The notes under the pieces: generated by a model
Databases searched by the model: none
What the model was told of the DNA's origin: nothing
What the model saw: only the letters and a program-made list of their open reading frames with translations
Assembly: GCA_036506275.1 (NCBI GenBank)
Contig: DASXSB010000003.1
Span: 1 to 34,097, forward strand
Direction of reading: 5' to 3'
DNA: 34,097 nt
From: DASXSB01 sp036506275
GTDB taxonomy: Bacteria > Methylomirabilota > Methylomirabilia > Rokubacteriales > CSP1-6
Program-made: the position numbers and the translations under genes
Shown here: piece by piece, positions 23,501-30,206 of the stretch
How the letters are laid out: each line of letters begins with the position of its first letter
How positions within the stretch are numbered: position 1 is the stretch's first letter

Positions 23501-23753
23501 CGCCGCGCCACAGGCGCGGCTCCCGCTCGGGGAACTCCGCGGCGAGGGCGCCGAAGAAGCGGAGATCCTGGGTCCAGCGGTGAGCGTCGGCAAGGCGGGG
23601 AACGAGCACGAGGGCGGTCCGCGGATGCGCCTGGAACAGCTCGGCGACGGCGAGCGCGCGCGCCGCCCCCGTGAGGCCGCCCACGCGCAGACGCACTTCG
23701 CCCTCGACGAAGGCTTTGGCGAGACGCTGGAACGGCGGCCAGTCCATCAACAT
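20529..23753 (-). CDS. mfd: Transcription-repair coupling factor Mfd
   Basis: Mfd removes RNA polymerase stalled at DNA lesions and recruits UvrA. The 1074-residue protein has the N-terminal UvrB-like domains (VRGGIVDIFPPS), the RNA-polymerase-interacting domain (AAGDLVVHEDHGIGRYLGL), and a RecG-like translocase with Walker A GDVGYGKTEVALRAAF and the DEEHRFG box. MTATPIPRTLYMS and the VESGLDIPASNT and QLRGRVGR motifs follow, then the TRG region and the C-terminal autoinhibitory domain. ATG 23753 and ATG 23747 are both possible; neither has a Shine-Dalgarno. It lies 20 bases after rex. Confidence 0.97.
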   Translation of the reverse strand: MLMDWPPFQRLAKAFVEGEVRLRVGGLTGAARALAVAELFQAHPRTALVLVPRLADAHRWTQDLRFFGALAAEFPEREPRLWRGGHHREADAERALICRRLLAGEPLLVVATPSALATPLPSQADFTSRTLRLGMRDSLDRELLLEALERAGYERADTVVEVGQWSVRGGIVDIFPPSHPSPARLEFFGDDIESIRLFDPTSQRSVTSLDELVVLPLDSPPDDEAGPAEGLVAYLPPSAPVIVDSPRLLEEEASPDAPTRVPVSVRLGGRPRLELALLSGTASADGDDAVAEVVLDTQSVPQYAGKFRELTAEITRWRMEGFRVALVAADEHQGQQLHQILREHQLEATMAATLGDPVGLAIVVGDCSSGFSIPALGLVVLTEQEIFGARRRSLRRPKYQRGSPVTAFTDLAAGDLVVHEDHGIGRYLGLRTMRVGDKDGDFLLLEYAEGNQLFLPVERLELISKYLGGETDAARLDRLGGAAWQRVKESVRAALREMAEGLLKLYAERAVAEGYVVSPDTPWQHEFEAAFRFEETADQLKAIEDVKRDMETAQPMDRLVAGDVGYGKTEVALRAAFKAVADGLQVAVLVPTTVLAQQHWTTFTDRFSPFPARVELLSRFRSPKEQKAVVKGLRDGTVDVVIGTHRLLSKDVEFKKLGLLVIDEEHRFGVVHKERIKQLRASVDVLAMTATPIPRTLYMSLSGVRDMSVIETAPLARLPVETLVRRFSKAVIREAVEREIERGGQVFFVHNRIQSLPSMVRLLQDLVPDARIVMAHGQMRERELEATMVKFVTGQADVLVSTAIVESGLDIPASNTIVVNRADRFGLAQLYQLRGRVGRERQQAYAYLLVPADGRVDEQAQRRLRVLQELTELGSGFKLALRDLEIRGAGNLLGAQQHGHIAAVGYDLYSKLLAEAVRELRGQPSTAVVDPVVSVNVEGYLPEDYVPEVNQRLALYKRLAAADSDAVVADLRAELADRFGPLPAEAEQLLDTVRIRVAARALGVEKIEAGDGKALVTFAPVTPVEPDRLVRAIQESRGRMRMKREFTIEATIARGDWPVVRDALLGLLRSFSAR

Positions 23754-23773
23754 CCGGAGGTCTCAGCGTACCG

Positions 23774-24424
23774 TCAGCGCGTTCCCTTGGCGAGATAGAA
23801 GCTGAGCGTCTCCAGCTCGATCGACAGGTCGACGTCCTTCAGCCGAACGTCCCGCGGAACCTTCAAGCGGGCGGGCGCGAAGTTCAGGATGGCCTTGATC
23901 CCGGCCGCGACGAGCTGATCCGTCACCGGCTGCGCGCTCTCGGCGGGCACGGCCACGATGGCGATCTGGATCGACCGCGCCTTGATCTCGCGCGCGAGCT
24001 CGCGAGTGGCAAGGATGGGGACGGACTCGACCGCGCGGTCGACCTTGCCGGGATCGTCGTCGAAGATCGCCGAGATCCGGAATCCCTGGCGACCGAAGCC
24101 CTTGTAATGGAACAGGGCCGAGCCGAGGTTCCCGAAGCCGACGAGCGCGACCGGCCACTCCCGATCGAGCCCGAGGATGCGCTGCAGCTCGGCCTTGAGA
24201 CCCGACACGTAGTAGCCGATGCCGCGCACGCCGAACTCGCCGAAGTAAGCGAGGTCCTTCCGCACCTGGGCCGAGTTGAGATTGAACCGCTCCGCGAGCT
24301 CCTGCGACGAGATCGTCTTGATCCCGTCCTCTTCGAGCTCCCGCAGACACCGGGTGTAGACGGAGAGACGCCGGATGGTCATCTCCGGAATCTTCGGGAG
24401 CTTCCCGCTCGGACGCCGAGACAT
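23774..24424 (-). CDS. rex: Redox-sensing transcriptional repressor Rex
   Basis: Rex senses the NADH/NAD+ ratio and represses respiration and fermentation genes when NADH is low. The 216-residue protein has an N-terminal winged helix (SSQELAERFNLNSAQVRKDLAYFGEFG, about 39-65) and a Rossmann NAD(H) domain with VGFGNLGSAL (95-104). A C-terminal swapped helix follows (VDLSIELETLSFYLAKG). The N-terminal KIPEMTIRRLSVYTRCL fits the family, so ATG 24424 is favoured. A 13-bp hairpin ends only 6 bases before this ATG, where a Shine-Dalgarno would lie. It is downstream of the F0 genes, a plausible link between redox state and energy metabolism. No Rex operator was found here. Confidence 0.93.
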   Translation of the reverse strand: MSRRPSGKLPKIPEMTIRRLSVYTRCLRELEEDGIKTISSQELAERFNLNSAQVRKDLAYFGEFGVRGIGYYVSGLKAELQRILGLDREWPVALVGFGNLGSALFHYKGFGRQGFRISAIFDDDPGKVDRAVESVPILATRELAREIKARSIQIAIVAVPAESAQPVTDQLVAAGIKAILNFAPARLKVPRDVRLKDVDLSIELETLSFYLAKGTR

Positions 24425-24430
24425 CGCGCT

Positions 24431-24460
24431 GCCCGTCGGGCGCGACCGCGCCCGACGGGC
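24431..24460 (-). terminator. Perfect 13-bp hairpin between atpE and rex
   Basis: GCCCGTCGGGCGC (24431-24443) pairs perfectly with 24448-24460 across a 4-base loop. There is no U-tract on either strand, so this is not a classic intrinsic terminator. It could pause polymerase, aid Rho-dependent ending of the atp transcript, stabilise the atpE 3' end, or hide the rex ribosome-binding region. Confidence 0.55.
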
Positions 24461-24469
24461 GAACGACCT

Positions 24470-24799
24470 CTACTTGATGGGCTGCACGAAGAGTAGGATC
24501 ATCGCCACGACGAGCATATAGATCGCGAGCGATTCGATCAGCGCAAGGCCGATGATCATCGCGGTCTGGATGCGCGCGGCGGCGCCGGGCTGCCGCGCCA
24601 TGGCGTCGACGGCGGAGGCGACGGCGCGGCCCTGGCCCAGCCCGCACAGACCGGCGGCGAGGGCCATGCCGAGGCCGGCCGCGATCACCGCGAACGGACC
24701 GAGCCAGCTTCGTTCCGCGGCCGCGGCCGCACCCTGCGCCAGTGCCCACTCCGGCGCCCCGAGAACCGCAAGACCTGCCAGGATCAGTGAACGTCGCAC
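24470..24799 (-). CDS. atpE: ATP synthase F0 subunit c with a signal-like leader
   Basis: This is the ring-forming proteolipid of the F0 motor. The preferred GTG start (24799) lies 6 bases after an AGGAGG. ATG 24805 directly abuts that Shine-Dalgarno and is less likely. The 109-residue product begins with a signal-peptide-like stretch (MRRSLILAGLAVLGAPEWALAQ), then the two c-subunit helices joined by the ARQP loop (68-71). The ion-binding Glu89 is followed by Ser90, and Gln56 and Tyr94 match Na+-ligand positions of known Na+ c subunits. The Thr after Ser is Leu here, so the ion is undecided. A typical c subunit is 75-90 residues; the leader accounts for the excess. Confidence 0.93.
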   Translation of the reverse strand: MRRSLILAGLAVLGAPEWALAQGAAAAAERSWLGPFAVIAAGLGMALAAGLCGLGQGRAVASAVDAMARQPGAAARIQTAMIIGLALIESLAIYMLVVAMILLFVQPIK

Positions 24800-24827
24800 G
24801 ACCATCCTCCTCTGTACGTGTGACCTG

Positions 24828-25592
24828 CTATTCATGCGCCGCATGGTGCTCGGCCTCTTCGATCGCGCCCGCGATGTAGAGCATCGTCAGCATGACGAAG
24901 ATGAATGCCTGCAAGACCGACACGAGGATCTTGAGCGGGTAGAGAAAGCCCACCGTGAACGCAACGATGATGACGCTGCCGATGCCGCCCACCACGCCGC
25001 CGAGCACGCTCCCCGAGAGCGCCCACCCGAGAAGATAGTCGAACCCCAGCAGGAGGAAGATGATCGTGAACAGGATGTGGCCTCCGACCATGTTTCCGAA
25101 GAGCCGCACCGTGAGCGAGAGCGGCCGCGCGAGGTGGCTGATGACCTCGATCGGGAGCATGAGGGGCGCGAGGGCGGGCGCGGGCCCCATGAAGTGTTTC
25201 AGGTAATTGAGCACGCCTTGCGTGCGCATCCCGATCCAATGATAGGAAAAGAACACCACGAGCGCGCACGCCGCGGTCGTGTTGAGGTTCGCCGTCGGTC
25301 CCGACACCCCGGGAACGAGCGACAGGAGATTGGCGACCAGGATGAAGAGCCCGAGGGTCGCGATGAGCGGCAGGTAGCGCCGGCCCTTCGGTCCGATGAC
25401 CTCGTCGATCATCGCCACGAACTGCTCGAGGACGACCTCGAGGACGTTCTGGAGTCCGCGCGGCACCAGCTGCACGTGGCGGGAGGCGATGAAGGCCACG
25501 GCGGCGAGGATGATCATCACCACGTACGTATACGTCACGTGATCGGGCAGGCCCGGGAGTCGGAGGATCGGCGGGTGCTCGATGGCGCCCAT
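24828..25592 (-). CDS. atpB: ATP synthase F0 subunit a
   Basis: This is the stator subunit that forms the ion half-channels against the c ring. The 254-residue membrane protein has the essential arginine Arg163 in SLTVRLFGNMVGGH and the other conserved helix near the C-terminus (LVSVLQAFIFVMLTMLYI). It starts at ATG 25592, sharing one base with the upstream stop (TGATG), behind GAGAGGAA. A longer frame start in the upstream gene is not used. The C-terminal EEAEHHAAHE is charged and His-rich. The F1 genes and subunit b are not in the window. Confidence 0.96.
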   Translation of the reverse strand: MGAIEHPPILRLPGLPDHVTYTYVVMIILAAVAFIASRHVQLVPRGLQNVLEVVLEQFVAMIDEVIGPKGRRYLPLIATLGLFILVANLLSLVPGVSGPTANLNTTAACALVVFFSYHWIGMRTQGVLNYLKHFMGPAPALAPLMLPIEVISHLARPLSLTVRLFGNMVGGHILFTIIFLLLGFDYLLGWALSGSVLGGVVGGIGSVIIVAFTVGFLYPLKILVSVLQAFIFVMLTMLYIAGAIEEAEHHAAHE

Positions 25593-25954
25593 CAGTTCCT
25601 CTCGTCCGCGCCCCGCAGCCCGCACGCGATGAGGTTACAAGGCAGCACCGTGAGACCGACGAGGAGGGCGACCGGATGCGCCCACCCCATCGCGAAGAGG
25701 ACAGCGCACGTTGCCAACACGAGCGTGAGGCGGAGACCGGAGGCGAGCAGCCACACGAGGCCGAGCGAGCCCGACGCCCCGCGGCCGGCTACGCGGGCGG
25801 CGAGAGCGCGGAAGTCGAGGACGGCAAGACCTCCGCCGGCGAGGACACCCACTGCCGCCGGTCCGCCCCCCATCCATGCCGCCGGGAGTGCGAGAGCGAG
25901 CGCGATGCCGGAGCTTTCGAGCGTCACGCGCGCCGTCAACCTACTCGGAGTCAT
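25592..25954 (-). CDS. atpI: AtpI-like (ATP synthase subunit I) membrane protein
   Basis: The protein is 120 residues and almost entirely hydrophobic, with about four membrane helices (LALALPAAWMGG, AAVGVLAGGGLAVLDF, LVWLLASGLRLTLVLATCAVLFAMG, VALLVGLTVLPCNLIACGL). Its place directly before atpB and its helix pattern fit the UncI/ATP-synt_I family, which helps assemble the c ring or carry Mg2+. The sequence is too divergent for a firm call by eye. ATG 25954 lies inside the end of atpZ, a 14-base overlap. No enzymatic motif is present. Confidence 0.65.
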   Translation of the reverse strand: MTPSRLTARVTLESSGIALALALPAAWMGGGPAAVGVLAGGGLAVLDFRALAARVAGRGASGSLGLVWLLASGLRLTLVLATCAVLFAMGWAHPVALLVGLTVLPCNLIACGLRGADERN

Positions 25955-26177
25955 CCAGCTCCCGTTCCGCGGCCTTGACCGACCGAAACAAGCTCACGAA
26001 CCCTGCGGCAATTCCGAGGACGAGACCGATCAGCGTCAACCACGGACTCGTGCCGAGCCACCGATCGCCGTAATACCCGCCCGCCAGCCCGATCACGGTG
26101 GCGACGACGAGCGTGATCCCCACCGTGGCGACCTCGCCGAGCGCTCTCCAGGGCGATGGCTCCCGGGGCGGCGCCAT
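25941..26177 (-). CDS. atpZ: AtpZ/AtpI-family F0F1 assembly protein
   Basis: The 78-residue protein has two membrane helices around a short polar loop. The segment VIGLAGGYYGDRWLGTSPWLTLIGLVLGIAAGF matches the AtpZ family, which helps c-ring assembly and cation transport next to the F0 genes. I start at ATG 26177 (MAPPREPSPWRALGEV) because a predicted promoter lies just upstream; the longer frame to 26279 would run through that promoter. No Shine-Dalgarno is present. It is the first gene of the atpZ-I-B-E block. Confidence 0.82.
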   Translation of the reverse strand: MAPPREPSPWRALGEVATVGITLVVATVIGLAGGYYGDRWLGTSPWLTLIGLVLGIAAGFVSLFRSVKAAERELDDSE

Positions 26178-26187
26178 GTGAAGCCGC

Positions 26188-26216
26188 ACACTAGCACATC
26201 GATCCCGAGCAGACAA
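26188..26216 (-). promoter_or_regulatory. Predicted promoter of the atpZ-I-B-E operon
   Basis: On the minus strand TTGTCT (26216-26211) and TAGTGT (26193-26188) are separated by exactly 17 bases. The start site would be about 26181, only some 4 bases before the atpZ ATG, so the message would be nearly leaderless. No Shine-Dalgarno lies in that space. Confidence 0.5.
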
Positions 26217-26247
26217 GCTCGCGGAAGGCGACGACTTCGCTACGCTT

Positions 26248-26263
26248 TCGCGGCTCTCCGCGA
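26248..26263 (-). terminator. Small hairpin after the ABC permease gene
   Basis: The 105-base gap 26178-26282 contains TCGCGG-CTCT-CCGCGA, a perfect 6-bp stem with a 4-base loop, 20 bases beyond the permease stop. No U-tract follows. It may mark the 3' end of the uptake operon or be incidental. The rest of the gap is the atp promoter. Confidence 0.3.
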
Positions 26264-26282
26264 TGTCGCCACGGTACAACCG

Positions 26283-28013
26283 CTACCCGAACATCCCACC
26301 CAGGCGCGCGCCCGCCACGCGGTTGATGGCGACCAGCGTCACCGCCGCCACTGCGATCAGGATGACGCCGAGAGCGGCCGCCTCGTTGGCGCTGCCGGCG
26401 ATGTAAAAGGAGAAGATGCCGACGGTCATGGTCTCCCACCCGCCGAGGGAGAGGAAGAGGACGGCCGACGCTTCCTGCAAGGACGTCATGAACGAGAAGA
26501 GCCCACCCACGAGCACGCCGCGCCACATGAGCGGCAGCGTGACGTCGCGGAAGGAGCGCAGGGCGCCCGCGCCCACGCTCGCCGCCGCCTCTTCCATCGA
26601 GCGGTGCACGAGCAGCAAGGACGAGTAGGCGCCGCGCACGGTGTAGGGCAGGCGCCGCACGGCGAGGACGAGCGGGATGATGATCCAGACGCTCGTGAGC
26701 CCGCGCTCGAGCCCCGGCAGCTCCACGTGGAAGGCGCGCACGTACGCGATCCCGATGGCGGTGCCGGGGACGGCCAGGATGAGGGTGTTGATGCCGTCCA
26801 GGACGTCGCGCCCGGGCAACCGCGTGCGGGCGATCACCCACGCGATGGGGACGCCGACGGCCACGCATGCCGCCACCGCGAGGCCCGAGTAGAGGAAGCT
26901 GTTGAGCACGTACTTCGGCGTTTCCACGAGCACGCGCTCGAAGTAGTGAAGCGTGTACTGCACGGGAAACGGGGTGAGCGACCATCCCTTGCCCACGGAA
27001 GCGAGGGCCACCCCGAGATACGGGACGAAGGCCGCGATCATCACGAGGGACAGGAATGTGATGGCGGCCGCCTGCGCGAGCGGAGAGAGCCGCCGGCGCG
27101 CCACGCGCGAATAGCTGAGGGACGAGTAGTCCTTGATGGCGACGTAGCGGCGGGCGGCGACGAGGAACACGACCGCGAGCACCACCATGAAGGCGGAGAT
27201 CACGATGCCCATCCGGAACAGGCGGCGGTCCACGAACTGCACGATGTTCAGGTACGCCTGGGCGGCGAGGAGATCGTGCACGCCGAGCACGAGCGGGGTG
27301 GTGAAGTCGGAGAACGTCCAGATGAAGACGAGGAGGGCCCCCGCCACGTAGCCGGGCGTGGTAAGCGGCAGCGTGACGCCGGCGAGCTTGCGCCACCCGC
27401 GGGCCCCCACGCTCTCCGCCGCCTCCTCGAGGGCGGGGTCGACCTTGGCGAGCGCGTCCACCACGTTGAGCGTGATCATCGGGAAGAGGTGGAGCGTCTC
27501 CACCAGCAACACGCCGTGGACGCCGTAGACGAAGTTGATGGGATGGGTCAGATTCAGATAGTCCATCAGAAGGACGTTGACCGTTCCCGCCCGTCCCATG
27601 ATGAACGTGAAGCCGAGGACGCCGACGAGCGGGGGCGCGATGATCGGGATCAGCGTGAGGTAGCCGAACAGGTCGCGGCCCCGGAAGTCGCAGCGCACGA
27701 GCAGCAACGCGATGGCGAAGCCGAGCACCGAGGTGGTGGCCACGGTGCCGAGCCCGAGCGCGAGCGAGTTCACGAGCGAGCGGCGGTAGAACGCGTCGCC
27801 CGCGAAGTCGGCGAAGTTGGCGAGGGTGGCGCGGCCGGTCTCGTCCGTGAACGCGTCGTAGAAGATCCGCAGCAGCGGGTAGACGAGGAACAGCCCGAGG
27901 AAGATCCAGATGGCCGCCACCCCGAGTGCGGCGAAGACCGTGCGGCCGCGCCGCTTCGCCCCCAGCGCGGGCAGCGCGGGCGCGAGGCCAACGCGAGAGA
28001 TGCGCTCAGTCAT
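26283..28013 (-). CDS. Fused double permease of an Fbp/Afu/Phn-type ABC importer
   Basis: This inner-membrane permease joins two homologous halves in one 576-residue chain, as in FbpB, AfuB and some phosphonate permeases. About twelve hydrophobic helices are visible. Each half has an EAA loop that docks on the ATPase: EEAAESVGARGWRKLAGVTLP and EEAAASVGAGALRSFRDVTLP. The ATG at 28013 overlaps the end of the ATPase gene by 8 bases. It is the last gene of the binding protein-ATPase-permease set. Automatic annotation would probably call it an iron(III) permease, but the substrate cannot be read from this subunit and the neighbours suggest an organic phosphate. Confidence 0.88.
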   Translation of the reverse strand: MTERISRVGLAPALPALGAKRRGRTVFAALGVAAIWIFLGLFLVYPLLRIFYDAFTDETGRATLANFADFAGDAFYRRSLVNSLALGLGTVATTSVLGFAIALLLVRCDFRGRDLFGYLTLIPIIAPPLVGVLGFTFIMGRAGTVNVLLMDYLNLTHPINFVYGVHGVLLVETLHLFPMITLNVVDALAKVDPALEEAAESVGARGWRKLAGVTLPLTTPGYVAGALLVFIWTFSDFTTPLVLGVHDLLAAQAYLNIVQFVDRRLFRMGIVISAFMVVLAVVFLVAARRYVAIKDYSSLSYSRVARRRLSPLAQAAAITFLSLVMIAAFVPYLGVALASVGKGWSLTPFPVQYTLHYFERVLVETPKYVLNSFLYSGLAVAACVAVGVPIAWVIARTRLPGRDVLDGINTLILAVPGTAIGIAYVRAFHVELPGLERGLTSVWIIIPLVLAVRRLPYTVRGAYSSLLLVHRSMEEAAASVGAGALRSFRDVTLPLMWRGVLVGGLFSFMTSLQEASAVLFLSLGGWETMTVGIFSFYIAGSANEAAALGVILIAVAAVTLVAINRVAGARLGGMFG

Positions 28014-29064
28014 CGGCGAGCGGGAGGGCGGCGGAGGCGGGGAAGGTCAGGCTCACCGTCCGCCCCGCAGGCAGCATCTCGTGATGCCAGGGGTCGCGCA
28101 CGTCCACCTTCAGGAGTGTCCCCGCCACGTCGACGTCGTAGCGCAGGGTGTTGCCGAGGTAGGAGGCGAGAATCACGCGGCCCTGGAGACGATTACCGGC
28201 CGCCTCCGCGAGCGCGATGTTCTCGGGCCGTACCGCCAGCACGCACCGATCGCCCGCCTTCACGTCGCCGCCACCGCGGGCGGCGAGCACGCCGAGCGGC
28301 GTCTCCACCGTCGCCGCCGCCTCGGTGGCGCTCCGGCAGCGCCCCGGGATGAAGTTGTTGGTGCCGACGAAGTCGGCTACGAACCGCGTGCGCGGTCGCT
28401 CGTAGAGCTCCTTGGGGACCGCCACCTGGAGGATGCGGCCGTCACGCATGACGGCGACACGGTCGGAGAGCGACAGCGCCTCTTCCTGGTCGTGGGTGAC
28501 GTAGAGGGTGGTGATGCCGAGCTCCCGTTGCAAGCGGCGGATCTCCGTGCGGACCTGGATGCGGATCTTGGCGTCGAGGTTCGAGAGGGGCTCGTCGAGG
28601 AGCAGGATGTCCGGATTGAGAACGAGCGCGCGCGCGAGCGCCACCCGCTGCTGCTGCCCTCCCGAGAGCTGCCCCGGATAACGGTCCTCCAGACCCGAGA
28701 GGTTCACCTGGCGGAGTCCGGCGTCGACGCGGGCGGCGACGGCGGCGGCGTCGAGCTTGCGGAGCTTCAGGCCGTACGCGATGTTGCCGCGCACGGTCAT
28801 GTGCGGCCACAGCGCGTAGTTCTGGAAGACCATGCCGATGTTGCGCTCGTGGGGCGCGAGGGCGTCCACCCGACGATCGCCGAACCAGATGCCGCCCGCG
28901 TCGGGCCGGTAGAACCCGGCGATGAGCCGGAGGAGCGTGGTCTTGCCGCAGCCGGAGGGGCCGAGCAGCGTGAAGAGCTCGCCGTCGGCGACGTCGAGCG
29001 TGGCGCGATCCACCGCCGTCACGCCGCCGAAGCGCTTCTGGACCTCGCGGGCCGCGATCTTCAC
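28006..29064 (-). CDS. ABC importer ATPase, FbpC/PotA type
   Basis: This cytoplasmic ATPase energises the permease. The 352-residue protein has Walker A GPSGCGKTT, a Q-loop (MVFQNYALWPHMTV), the signature LSGGQQQRVALARAL, Walker B LLLDEPLSNLD and H-loop YVTHDQEEA. A C-terminal TOBE-like region follows (VLAVRPENIAL to LTFPASAALPL). The GTG start is 10 bases after the binding-protein stop. Because ugpE is followed directly by other genes and no ugpC is seen, sharing of this ATPase with the Ugp-type permease is conceivable but unsupported. Confidence 0.9.
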   Translation of the reverse strand: MKIAAREVQKRFGGVTAVDRATLDVADGELFTLLGPSGCGKTTLLRLIAGFYRPDAGGIWFGDRRVDALAPHERNIGMVFQNYALWPHMTVRGNIAYGLKLRKLDAAAVAARVDAGLRQVNLSGLEDRYPGQLSGGQQQRVALARALVLNPDILLLDEPLSNLDAKIRIQVRTEIRRLQRELGITTLYVTHDQEEALSLSDRVAVMRDGRILQVAVPKELYERPRTRFVADFVGTNNFIPGRCRSATEAAATVETPLGVLAARGGGDVKAGDRCVLAVRPENIALAEAAGNRLQGRVILASYLGNTLRYDVDVAGTLLKVDVRDPWHHEMLPAGRTVSLTFPASAALPLADD

Positions 29065-29074
29065 GCGGGCTCGG

Positions 29075-30196
29075 CTACGGTTTCTTCCAGACGGTCTCGA
29101 TGTCCTTGCGGAACTGCTCGTTCACCTGCTGGTAGCGCTTCTGCGCCACGTCGTCGTCGTAGACGTTGGAGACGGGCGTGTCGAAGTAGGAGCGCACGCC
29201 GCCCGTGAACTCCACCGCCATCTCCACCTTCGAGCCCGGCGGGCCCTGCATCCGGTAGCGCGGGCTCACGGGGAAGAGGCCGCTCTCCATGAACACACGC
29301 TGGCCCGCCTCGGTGAGGAGGAACTCGACGAACGCCCGCGCCGCGCGCGGGTGCCGCGCGCCCGCGAGAATCCCCATTGGCTCCGGGGTCACGAACGCGT
29401 TCTTCGGCGCCACGTACTTGATGTCGAAGCCGGCCACCTTCTCTTCGAACGCCATGTAGGACGGCACCGCGAAGCCGGCCGCGAACTCGCCTTTCGCCAC
29501 CACCGACGGCACGTCCCGGCTTCGGGCCGTGAAGAGACCGGTGTTGTCGGCGAGCTTCTTGAGCCACTCCCAGCCCGCCTGCTCGCCGCGCGACTGGAGC
29601 ATCACCTCGTAGGTGGCATGCGACGACGACGACCGCGTGGGCGCACATTGCGCCACGTTGCCCTTGAGCTTCGGGTTCAGGAGGTCTTCCCAGTCCTTGA
29701 GCGGCGCCACCCCCAGTCGCTGCAGCAGCCGCGGGTGGTAGACGATGCCGTAGGGCTCGAGCGCGGTGCCCACCCAGAAGCCGTTCGGATCCTTGAGCGG
29801 GATCGGCTTCGGCTGGCCGACGGTGGCGGGGATCGAATCCCAGGCCGGGCGCGAGAGTTCCAGCTTCACGAGCAGGTTCTGCTCGGCGAGCTTGTCGAAG
29901 AGCGCGGACTCGCCGCCCCAGAAGATGTCCGCTTCCGGCTTGCCCTTCCATTCCACGATGCGCCCATACGACTGCGGGGTGCCCGCGTACTGCGCGTTGG
30001 TCTTGACGGTGACGTTCCACTTCTCCTTGGCGTAGGCGGCAAACGCCTTGAGGGCCCCGTCGACCACCGATTTCGAGACGGGCGTCTGCAACACGAGCTC
30101 GTCCTCGATGGGCGCCTGCGCCCACGCCGCGCTGACGGTGACGACCGCGAGCGCGAGCAGCGACAGCGTGAGGGCGAATGGTCGCGCGGATGTCAT
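29075..30196 (-). CDS. Periplasmic substrate-binding protein of the ABC importer
   Basis: This is the secreted binding protein (373 residues) that delivers substrate to the permease. A signal peptide is clear (about 1-26, SLLALAVVTVSAAWAQA). The mature protein is a two-lobed type II binding fold with EADIFWGGESALFDKL, LKDWEDLLNPKLKGNVAQ, PTRSSSSHATYEVML and the late GARHPRAARAFVEFLLTEAGQ segment. The adjacent tyrosine pair that binds iron in FbpA proteins is not seen. The Ser/Thr-rich PTRSSSSH is of the kind that holds a phosphate in sugar-phosphate or phosphonate binders. A good AAGGAG precedes the ATG and overlaps the glpK stop. The substrate is therefore inferred, not proven. Confidence 0.87.
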   Translation of the reverse strand: MTSARPFALTLSLLALAVVTVSAAWAQAPIEDELVLQTPVSKSVVDGALKAFAAYAKEKWNVTVKTNAQYAGTPQSYGRIVEWKGKPEADIFWGGESALFDKLAEQNLLVKLELSRPAWDSIPATVGQPKPIPLKDPNGFWVGTALEPYGIVYHPRLLQRLGVAPLKDWEDLLNPKLKGNVAQCAPTRSSSSHATYEVMLQSRGEQAGWEWLKKLADNTGLFTARSRDVPSVVAKGEFAAGFAVPSYMAFEEKVAGFDIKYVAPKNAFVTPEPMGILAGARHPRAARAFVEFLLTEAGQRVFMESGLFPVSPRYRMQGPPGSKVEMAVEFTGGVRSYFDTPVSNVYDDDVAQKRYQQVNEQFRKDIETVWKKP

Positions 30197-30206
30197 GCTG
30201 GTCTCC

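Noticed and set aside
24431..24460. The atpE-rex palindrome as a Rex operator
   Set aside because: Known Rex sites are TTGTGA-N6-TCACAA-like and A/T-rich. This GC palindrome has no resemblance.
24552..28352. Plus-strand open frame of 1266 codons opposite the atp and ABC genes
   Set aside because: It runs antisense to six well-recognised genes, is extremely rich in Arg, His, Glu and Asp, and has no family motif. Long antisense frames are expected in such GC-rich DNA.
29075..30196. Naming the binding protein as an iron(III) binder (FbpA)
   Set aside because: The general fold and operon type fit, but the paired tyrosines expected for iron are not seen and the neighbours point to organophosphates. 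The substrate was left open.
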